Positions 49,108 through 58,800 of a stretch of DNA of 64,000 nucleotides are shown here, in pieces. Both the position numbers and the translations under genes were made by a program. The notes beneath the pieces were generated by a model. It was not told the DNA's origin. It saw only the letters and a list, made by a program, of their open reading frames with translations, and ran no database searches. Source of the stretch: Osmia lignaria lignaria (Eukaryota > Arthropoda > Insecta > Hymenoptera > Megachilidae). Every line of letters begins with the position of its first letter. The first letter of the stretch is position 1. The stretch covers positions 7,626,001 to 7,690,000 of the forward strand of contig NC_135036.1 in assembly GCF_051020975.1 (NCBI RefSeq), given 5' to 3'.

Positions 49108-49331
49108 TTGATTAATTAAATAAAACATTGAGTTTAAAAACCAAAAGGATTCCCACTGAATACTAGTAAGTGCATCGTCATAGTTACTCTCGCGCTGGAA
49201 ATTTTTCGCAACACTAATTAAAATAGAAAATCCTGATCTAGCAACATGACTAAAGGGGAGCTTTAAATTATGCTTGAAGAGCAAATACTGAAAAGCAAAA
49301 CTGAGAAAATATGACTCAAACATTCGTCCAC

Positions 49332-49669
49332 TGCTAATATCAGCTGGCAACGGAGGTTCTTAGGCCCCCTGGACTTACGCCCGACGCTACACACCACCCA
49401 CCCCGCCTGTTTAAGGCTCTAGGCCCAGGCAGGGTGCACCCCTTCGCTAAGAGCGCTACCCACCCATCGAACACGTTGCATCCAACGAGTTCGAGTGGTG
49501 GACGCCCATAGTATAGGCAAAAGGACTTTAAGACAGCTTAGCGTATGGGATGCAACATACTTAAATGTTCCGTACTCTATGGCTGTGCCTGAAAAGGCCT
49601 AGTAATGCATGGTTTTATCTCCCATGAGGTGGTGTTCACGGTCTTATGCCGCGGAATCCTTGTAACTAA
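49332..49669. repeat. Structured module B2
   Basis: Nearly identical to B1 over its length and located about 1.39 kb downstream of it, indicating a recent tandem duplication or homogenisation of the A-B pair. Confidence 0.6.
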
Positions 49670-49729
49670 TCTTATCAAATAAAAACCAAAAGGATTCCCA
49701 CCGAATACTAGTCAGTGTATAGTCATATT

Positions 49730-49925
49730 TACTCTCGCGCCGGAAATTTTTCGCAACACTACTTAAACTTGAAAATTCTAACAGTGTAATATTTACTCTC
49801 GCGTTGAAAATTTTTCGCAACACTACTTAAACTTGAAAATTCTAACGGGGTAATATTTACTCTCGCATTGAAAATTTTTCGTAACACTACTTAAACTTGA
49901 AAATCCTAACTGGGTAATATTTCAC
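49730..49925. repeat. 64-bp tandem array 2, three copies
   Basis: The same unit as array 1, with TACTCTCGC words at 49730, 49794 and 49858, again exactly 64 bp apart. Confidence 0.85.
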
Positions 49926-50108
49926 TACACAAGAGTATGCGGGTGGATAAACGATTATGTGATAGAGTTCGTGAGGCTGAGGTGTGAATGATGAGTGTTT
50001 AGGACCGAGAACCGTAAACGTAACCACCCCCCTGTAGGGGGGGCCAGCCCATATACTAAACTTATGCCAGTTTAATGAGTAAAATCGGAACGTTTCAATT
50101 TCAAGAGC

Positions 50109-50181
50109 GATTTCGTTATCAAAGTAAGTAGTTGGAATAATTAAAAGTATTCATGCTTATTACTTTGATATGGAAATCTGC
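50109..50181. other. Pre-miRNA-like hairpin
   Basis: GATTTC, then TATCAAAGTAA, then GGAATA on the left pair in order with TATTC, TTACTTTGATA and GAAATC on the right around an 8-base A-rich loop. The arms are about 31 bases with small bulges. Confidence 0.5.
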
Positions 50182-50196
50182 TCATCGCGAAATAAA

Positions 50197-50299
50197 TTCT
50201 TGTACATATAAAAAAGAAGGTGTATTCTGAAATCGGAGGGTCATCCGACTTCTCTACACTTTTAAACTCGAAATTTATATATGGAAATATGTACAAGAA
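50197..50299. other. Nested hairpin next to the inverted-repeat block
   Basis: Outer 13-bp perfect stem TTCTTGTACATAT / ATATGTACAAGAA; inside, GGTGTA pairs with TACACT (one mismatch) and AATCGGA with TCCGACT around GGGTCA. CCTAACCTAAG follows at 50303. Confidence 0.55.
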
Positions 50300-50814
50300 A
50301 ACCCTAACCTAAGCTAAGACATGAAATAAAACAGAAAAACAATTTGCACGATTATCATTGTATAAAATTATACAGTGATATTCGTGGGTCACTATGCTCG
50401 CTCAAAAGATAAAAATTACAACCAATTCCCGTGTCGCTTCGGACCATTCGTCCTACGACATGATGGGAACCGGAGGAACTTTAAAGCATGCGACTCACCG
50501 ATCGTTGACTTGCACCATTACACTCGCAACGTCTCTGAGACCCATGGTTGGTCCACAATTGACCTATGGTTGGTCCATGACTTGCCCATGACTGATCAGT
50601 GCTCACTGTAGTCAAACCTGAAACCAAAAAAATCACGATTCTTGAACGATATACATATATTTAATCTTAATATGTGTATTATATTTAACGTGATCAAATT
50701 TATTCGTGCAAACATGCAATAAACAAATATTTATAACTTTGCAAATATTCCAGTACGCATGCAAAATAATATAAAAATTACCACATCATAAAACAGAGTA
50801 ATACGTATGTAAAA

Positions 50815-51235
50815 ATATAATGAAACACATAGGAAACTACATTATAAGACTCGTTAATAAATCCGTATAAAAATGCCAAAACACATGGGGAACCATATCA
50901 TAAAACACCACAAAGCATGCATAGACATTCTAAAATACATGGGATACCACACCATAAAACACTATAAAGCACATGCGGGTACATCCCAAAATACATGGGG
51001 CACCACATTATAAAACACACTAATAAATCCGTATAAATATTCCAAAATGCATAGGGAAGCACACCGCAAAACACCATAAAGCACATGCGTATACATCCCA
51101 AAATACATGGGACACACTTATCCACTTGTATAAAAATGTCAAAACACATGCGGAACCACACCATAAAGCACACTGATAAATCCGTATAAATATTCCAGAA
51201 TGCATGGGAAACACCATAGAGCACACACACTAACA
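50815..51235. repeat. 54-57-bp minisatellite
   Basis: Imperfect tandem units of CCAAAATACATGGG, a CACCA..ATAAAACAC block and AAAGCACATGCG recur about seven times, near 50882, 50934, 50991, 51044, 51101, 51139 and 51196. Minus-strand open frames through it are a by-product of the repeat. Confidence 0.75.
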
Positions 51236-52500
51236 CACGGTAACACATAGATGACCACATGCATGAAAACCATGGTTATAGACCCGTACCGGTATATGTT
51301 TGACAGGTACATCCGTACGCCTCGACGGTCGCGATTAAACTGGTTAGGTTTCACCTCCCTCTAGGTCGCGCGCTTTGTCAACATAGGTAACCGATCAACC
51401 ATGACGTTCTGCTTTACCGCCACCGTTACCGCTTATCCGATTTAAATTTTATATTATTTTATTACAATTTTGTTAATTATAATTATTTATTAACTATATT
51501 ATTGTTATATTATTAAAATTGTCTATTTTTTTTATATTTTCGCGTGGATATATTGCAAAATTTTGTTTAATTATTCTAATTAAATTTATTTAATTTTAAT
51601 TTTTAATTTTACAATAATTTATTAAACAAATTATTATTATTATACTTATTGAAAATTGTTATTTTTATAACTTTTATGTGTAAATATCCTGCAGTATTAA
51701 TTATTTATCTTTTATACGATATTGAGAAGTAATTATTGTGTTTTAACATAAGTCTGATTTTTTTGTATATTATTTTTATAATTAATTGAAGATCAAACAG
51801 TTATTGAATGTTATACCTCCAGTAATAAACGTTAAAATTTTACAGTTTACTCTTCGATTCCAGAATTAATTCGTTGCTTTTTCAAAAGAATTTATTTCCA
51901 AAAACTTCATGTACATGAAGTGAATCACAAAATCACACAATTATTTTAATAATTCGTCGATCTTGTGCTCATTCTGATTTCGGAAAAATAGAATCAAAAG
52001 GAATCAGAGTTGTGTCTTTTCAATTGTATAAGTAACTTAATTTTTACCACCAAAAGGGCTTGATAGAATACTAATAATAGTAAGTATTCATGGTATAGCA
52101 GGATGTGACATAAAAATGGTAAAGGGGCTTTAATTCCCCCGAGTCACAAGACACAAAAGAGCATTAAATGATAGGTCTATTCTTTACTTATTGTTAGTCT
52201 GTAATTAAACTGTTTTCCTCGTATGGGAAATCCCCAGTTCTTGTTTTTCTTTGATTCACTCGTTTCTGGATAAAAAATAATGTTTTTTAATCAAAATTTA
52301 TTGACTAAGTACTTTATCGAAGTATAACTCTAGAAATTAGTGGAGATAAGTCTATGACGTGGATATGCAAAAAAATTGAGCAAAGTAGGCTTCTTTAGAG
52401 AAAATGACGATATAGAGAAAACAAAGATTCTTAAAATATTAATTTTGACGATGTTAATGGGCGATACTGCACAAATAACATGCTCGATACTGCACAAATA

Positions 52501-52735
52501 TACCGCTATAAATAAAATATTTTTAAAAATCGATTCCAGCGACATCTATACAAAAGCGGCTGAAACTACTCGACGAGTTACCGATCGACTTTCCGATAAA
52601 GAAGAACACTACCATCTTCTGTCGGTAGGTAGCAAAATACCGGCAAATCGATCGGTAACTCGACGAGTAGTTTGAGCAGTTTCTGTACAGATGGTGCTGG
52701 AATCGATTTTCAAAATTATTCGATTTATGGCAGAT
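52501..52735. repeat. 88-bp-arm inverted repeat (long hairpin)
   Basis: Left arm 52501-52588 and right arm 52648-52735 are near-perfect inverses; the inner 26 bp are exact (including ACTACTCGACGAGTTACCGA). The 59-base loop has its own stem: CCGA..AGAAG pairs with CTTCT..TCGG. Confidence 0.85.
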
Positions 52736-53459
52736 TTTTTGAAATAGAGGTTTATAATCACACATTTATTAAACAATTATTCTAATAATTTTGCGATCTT
52801 ATGCTGGTTCTAATTGATTTTTAAAAAAAAACGGGAGTCAAAATTATGTCTATACGAACGTTAGTGCGAGGTATGATGAAAGGGATTGGTAAAACAGTTC
52901 TCTACATACAGATTTAACTTCACCTGGGGTATATGGGACCCCCAAAATCATGATCCTTTCAAAAACACAGACAAGTCCAGTTTTTTTTGCATCTGTAGTC
53001 ACTGCTGGTGCATTCCTGATAACTCTTTGAGATGCCGCCATGCAGCCATCAGCGCCACTACATTACAGATTTACATTGTTACTGTGGAGTGTATAGTAAA
53101 AGTATCAGCTGCAGTAATGATACTTAAAATTTGTAAAACGAATACCTACGAAACTAATTTCGAATCAGATTACCACACAGAGTCCCCAAAATTGTGATTT
53201 TAGCTATCAAAACCTTTTGTACCAAATTGGCCGATAGGCAGGATCAGTGATATATTTCAATGTATATTTGTATACTTAAATTACACTCTAGTAACGCGCG
53301 TTTTAGTATTTGAATTCCTTTGTAACGTCAGTATCGTATAATTTATTGAAGTAAGTTTAATCAATATTATTTTAGCTATTTTGTTGAAACAATTTCATTT
53401 AAGAGATATATTAATATATTTTGTGATTGAAATTTAATGTTATTTATTTCATTTTACAG

Positions 53460-55839
53460 ATGGATGATCAAGATCCAACTAGTGTTATCAAAATGATAAA
53501 AGATTTGCGGTCAGGTTCTGAAGCATACCGTAAAAGTAGTAGCAGTGGTATATCATTACGACTATCAGGAACTACATTCACATCTGCTTTGTTCAATGAA
53601 CAAGAGGAATGTACTATTACACCTAAGAGGAGAAGACTTGATTCTGATAGTTCTGCTTTAAATAAGAGTGAGACAGAGATTGCTCCAGGAAGTCCATGGG
53701 AATGGAGGAGATTAAAAGGAGAAGTAAGCATCTAACTTAAATTATCTACTAATTTATAGAGATTCAATGTATCAGAAAAATTATATATATATGTTTTATA
53801 TTAGGTTGTATCCTTAAAAACAAGGCTGTCTCATCAGGAGGCTACAGTACAGCAACTTCATAAGATACGCAGACAAATGGAGGAGGTATTTGAAAAACAA
53901 AAAAATGGTTTGGAGATACAGATAGAAGAAGACAAACAAACTATCAAACAATTGGAAGTGAGACTTGATATGGCCCGTAGAACAATTCAAGAAGCACGTA
54001 ATACACAAGCTGCTGCAGAAAAAGAACTACACCAGGTAAGTGAACTGTGTTTAATTATCGTATATCCCGAAATTTCATGTATAACGTGATCGATAGGTGA
54101 AGGCAAATTTGGAACAGAAGACTCTCATGTTGATGAATGAAAATGCAAAATTGTTAGAGGAGCTTAAACATGTTCCTGCACAGGAAACTATATCAAAACC
54201 AAAAGATATTGAAGATCACTCTGGAGCCGAGCAACAGTTCGAAGCAGCGCAAAAACGAATAGCACAGCTAGAGGAAAAATTAAGAGAATATCAGACAAAG
54301 CAGCAAGAATTGGAACTACAAAATGTGGAGTTTCAGAGTATAAGAATAAAAGTCGAGAAATTAGAATCAGAAAGAGCATCCTGGGAAGAAGGGAAATTAT
54401 TACTTGCGAAGGCAGCCAGAACGAACGAGCTCGAGAAAGAGCTTGTCGCCGCGAAAGACACTATTGCTTCGCTGAGAGAATCTGTAAGAGGGAAACTATT
54501 GTTAGAGGAACAAATGGCTAATGTAATGAAAAGGTACTGTCCCTAAAATCGCTTCTAAAACTATAAACGTTTCGTTGTTCTACCAATATTTGTACTTTTA
54601 CAGATTGGAGCACACTGAAAAAGTAGAACAGCAAGTCGCCACGTTAGAAGCGAAAAAAGCGGAACTTGCGTTACGCTTATCCGAATATGAATCCATTGGA
54701 ATCACTGGTGGACCATCGGTCTTGAAACGCGAATTGAATCGCTTGCAGCAAGCCGAGCTGGTTTTGAAAGCGGAAGAAGGTCAACTCAGATCAAAATTGG
54801 ACGCTACATTGAGAGAATCACAGAATCTATCAAAGAAATACGAGGATGCTAAGAAATTAGCCACGGATGTGACCGTGTCCAAGGAAAAATTGAACAAATT
54901 AGTAAGCAGACTACAGAAGAAGATGATCCTTGTTTCAAGGGAAAGGGATAGTTATAGACAACAACTAGATTTGTACGAGAAGGAGATGACGATAGACAGC
55001 AATAACGCGATAACAGAAAGAATTCCTGCATTAGAACGAACGATAGATGCTTATCGGTAATTATAAGATTTCACTTGAAACATAGTTTCAATTTCAATAC
55101 TAAGGAGACTTGTATTTCAGAGAATTAGTTGCCAAACTGGAAAACGATCTTCAAGCAGCTGAGGGTTATAGCCAAGCGGAAGAGTGCAATAAACTGAAGG
55201 AGGAAATCGAGCGACTGAAGGGTGAATTGGAGCATCGTGCGTTAAAAGGCGATTTCAATTGCAACGCGAGGATATTGCACTATACCATGAATCCTGCTGC
55301 GATCGCAGAACAACAAGCGGAAGAAAAGCAGAAGGCATTGCTGCGCGAACTTGAAGAACTGAGAGCTAAGGTGGCACAGGGAGGAGCCAATGCCACGACG
55401 TCTTCTCTTCAAGCTCAAGGTAATTGATCTTATATCCTGAGTTTCTAACTACCGGGACATCAATAATGTAATTGTTTTCTCATCAGAAATAGCGGAACTT
55501 AAACAAACTCACGAGATTAAAATAGCTCGCTTGAAAGAGGCCTTCAAGGCATCGTCGCAGGAGTATCGGCAAGCTTGTTACCAGCTATTCGGCTGGAGAG
55601 TGGACAGGACAAAGGAGGGCCGATATAAACTATTCAGCCAATACGCGGAATCACCGGATGACTACTTGTTCTTCCAAATCGGAGGGGATGGAGTGGATCT
55701 ACTGGAGACCGCGTTCTCCGCGACACTCGGATCATTGGTGGAACAATATCTGCATCGACAGCACAGCGTGCCCATGTTCCTGAATGCTGTGCAATCAGAC
55801 TTGTTCAATCAACAGACCATGACTAATGTTATGAGTTGA
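53460..55839 (+). CDS. Mad1: Mitotic spindle assembly checkpoint protein Mad1
   Basis: Six exons (53460-53723, 53805-54035, 54097-54533, 54604-55056, 55121-55419, 55487-55839) join in phase to 678 aa (human MAD1L1 718). A Ser/Thr-rich, basic N-terminus is followed by a long coiled coil from about residue 89 to 500. The Mad2-interaction motif RILHYTMNP is at 512-520. RLK, the Bub1-binding motif, is at 576-578, followed by the C-terminal head (ACYQLFGWRVD, YKLFSQYAESPDDYLFF, LVEQYLHRQHSVP). Mad1 recruits Mad2 to unattached kinetochores and nuclear pores. The ATG lies immediately after a TTTTACAG acceptor, so the 5' UTR is probably spliced. An in-frame upstream ATG at 53427 lies in that presumed intron. 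Confidence 0.93.
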
Positions 55840-58800
55840 TCCTCTTAATTTTTTAAATAATTGAATTAGACCTTTTAGAAGAGAAATGAAGGTATATCAA
55901 AAGATTTTAATCATTGTCAATTATAGATTGGAAATGACTCATCAACATTTTAGTTCTCGAACAGAGAGAAGCTCTGTGAATAAAATGAATTTTTCTCGGT
56001 TAAAAGTCATTTTATTTAAACCTATTTCATTCTGATCTAAACGATGAATCGATCCAAATGCTTTATACCTTTCAAAACACCACAAAAGCTGCTTTTTTAT
56101 CAAAAAAAGATGCACTTTCTGTTTCGTTAATCGCACCATTCGTTGCCAGATGGCGATAGCGGCACTGTTCCCAAAACGCGCGTGATCAATTTGTAAAATA
56201 CAAAAATAATATTGTAGAGATTAAATAATTAACACCTGACACAAATGACGTATTATGCAAAATAAAAGGTATCTTCCTGTAACCATTTAATAAAATATCA
56301 AATTTTTGTCTAAGTCTCTTTACTTAATTTATTTTTTATAAAAATATATATTTGCCTAAACATCCATACTCTAATAATAAGACATCATCTGTTTTTAAGT
56401 TCACGATTGTCTTTACCTTAAAATCGTACGTCACATTAGAAAATTAATTAAGATACGAATGAAGAACGGAGACTATGAACACGTCAATCCATTTCAAGAA
56501 CGGTCTCGCCTAAGCATTGATAAACGACATCATAATGGAACCGGCGCGAAAGCAAGGAAGAGAGGAATTTTAGCTGGAGGAACAGGCGAATCGTTCATCT
56601 CAATTATGTGGCAGTCTCACCAGCAGTCTTTCCAATTCTTATCGCATGAGAAAAGCCATGACAATGGAACGTTGCGGATGGAGAGATCTCGTGGAGCTTT
56701 TGCTAGCTGCTCCCAAGGGATACGTTCACGGTTCTTGGTAACCCTACACGCCTGGATAAGGGGATTCCCGTGGACCGATTCCAATTGCATTGTCCGCCAA
56801 GAAGCCGGGGTGGTAATTCTTCATTAGCGACTGACTCACCCTGCGGAACTCATGGGACCCGACATTGAAAGTACACATACACGTTTGTGTACTTATTGCC
56901 ACGTGTATTTGCTCTTACATATACATTAATAAATAACAGAAGAGCAAAAAGGGAAATTCTTATTCATCTCAAGCTTATTAATTAATTTTTTGAGGCCTTT
57001 AATTATTAAGCAATTAAGATGAATCTATGAATTAACAAATTTTCTATTAAAGTAAAAATTTCGTGAAAATATATTTCCTTATCAGGTTTTATTGATTGCG
57101 ATTATCTTAACGAGGTCGCTCGATCCGGAAAAGTATTTACTTTCAAAGTTGGAAGTAAAAAGTTTACCTGGGAAATATAATCTTGCGATAATATCGCGTT
57201 TAACGGCCTAATGTGCAGAAAGATATTTTGAAACTGCTATTAAGGTTAAACAAGCGGGCACGGTTCTTTTTTTTTTTAGTTATTACAGGCGGTAGTTTTT
57301 AACGATATACCCTAGATTTTTCTTCCGATACGGTCACAGACACTGCATAGCCATAGAATTCTACTAGTAAAGTTAGCTTGTTAAATAATTCTCCAAATTT
57401 CTCGTGAAACAGAAGAGAGAAGATACAGTTATCAGTCCTCGGGAAATAAGGTGGCAGTAAAAACTTGCAATATCCAAAGCAACCCTTAACGAGATTCATT
57501 TTCCATGATCTCACATTTCGCGTTTCAGCTTGATGGGTTAACAATGTCCCCAAGAAGGACAAAAAATTGGACGGCTCCTAAGCAGAGATAGGAAGGTTGA
57601 AAACCTCCACGGTTGATTCTAGATTGATAACCGTGCTTGAACGAGGGTGGAGGTTCGACGGGGTGAAGTTAAGGCGCCGCGACGAGCACATATGGAAGGG
57701 AGGCTGGATGAGTTTGCGATTAAACGCGATTATAATTAAGGATAATGGAGTTTCGGGGCGGGAGTTGCCGTCGACTCGAGTCCCTTCCCAGCTGGCGTCG
57801 TTATATCGAGTTCCTGTCGTCGGCTAACGTGCCCAACCGACCCCCGAAAATGCTTTCGGTCGTCCAGTTTCTCGGGTGCACCTACAAAATGCCCAACCCT
57901 CTCCGAGTCCCTACTCTGCTTCTGCTTGCCAAGTGGATACACCAGACAATGCCTTTTTCATCGAAAATAAGATTATCATTTTATCTGTTAGAAAATCATT
58001 GAATTTTGAAAAACAAAAATATATATATAAGGCTTCTAACGACCGGTGGTATAATTAATATATAATTTCCCACGACCCCAGTGGTGCGCAAAAGTAAATA
58101 CCTACACAAATTTCTGGGTTCCTCGGCAAGAGGTACATATATATTCCCGTTGGGAATTAACCCAACGCGTTATTGCGTTTTTCCAGCCTGTTTCTCTTGG
58201 TTATTAGATATTAGGGTGCTATACGTCACTTTGTAAAGAGAACATCTGGTATCTGACTTCAATGAAACTTTACGACACTATGGGGTTAATTGAGACACAA
58301 ATAATGGTGTAGCGAAAAATAGTTTAAATAAAATTTCATTGATGGAAGATGAAATGGAAGAATTTTGAAGAACTGTAATTTAAAAAATTGGTAGTACTTT
58401 CAATATAGGACATTGACACTTAAAATATATGGGTGTCTATAAAATATTGACATTCATGGTGCATTAGCGTCCATGATATATCGACGTTTATAAAATATTT
58501 CTATCTCGAGTATTCTAAATCCAATTCTGTAGAAAATATTGCAGAGAAATCTAGATCATCTACGCTAAAATTGAATACGATTGATACAGATATTTGAATA
58601 TTTAAATTTGTTTCAGCCGAGTGAAATTATGTTCGGTTGAAAATTATGCATGTAAACTTCGACTTGGTACGAAGGGATTTTATTAGAGCGTCACTTCGGA
58701 TAGAACGTCCGGAGAAGTTTAGTAATCCTATCCGTTGCTTCTCAAATAATCTGCAAAGTTACATGGAGAAAATTCAACCCTTTCGTATTAAGTCGTCGCT

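Larger units (their letters stand above)
46624..50060. mobile_element. 3.4-kb non-coding block bounded by perfect 24-bp inverted repeats
   Basis: The ends are TTTAGTATATGGGCTGGCCC plus CCCC (46624-46647) and its exact inverse (50037-50060). No transposase or long open frame lies inside. Contents in order: module A1, A2, B1, a 64-bp array, A3, B2, a second 64-bp array. The unit from A2 to B1 (about 1.39 kb) is tandemly duplicated as A3 to B2. GC content of the modules is far above the AT-rich surroundings. It may be a non-autonomous DNA transposon carrying structured repeats; the family is not recognised. Short similarity outside the ends (TCCGATTT near 46617, inverted near 50083) hints that the inverted region once extended further. 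Confidence 0.75.
50300..53459. other. Gene-free interval upstream of Mad1
   Basis: Contains a 54-57-bp minisatellite (50.81-51.24 kb), a large hairpin (52.50-52.74 kb), and an imperfect 80-bp direct repeat (about 51.91-52.02 and 52.76-52.86 kb). Open frames of 60-120 codons occur but none is recognised. The last few hundred bases should include the Mad1 promoter and a 5' UTR exon. Confidence 0.5.

Noticed and set aside
46624..50060. CRISPR array, rDNA spacer or 5S cluster
   Set aside because: Repeats are long and unequal with no spacer pattern; I find no 5S, 18S or 28S core sequence. The rest of the window is eukaryotic.
50375..50611. Overlapping open frames of 78 and 65 codons
   Set aside because: No recognisable motif, no splice context, and two frames open at once in a GC-richer patch, typical of chance.
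52850..53041. Minus-strand frame starting MAASQRVIRNAPAVTTDAKK, opposite Mad1
   Set aside because: It looks protein-like, but I recognise no family and find no continuing exon in phase. A competing plus-strand frame covers the same DNA. Worth a BLASTP but not claimed as a gene.
56459..56827. 122-codon open frame in the right flank
   Set aside because: No domain, signal, or splice partner. Length is plausible by chance in a GC-richer patch.
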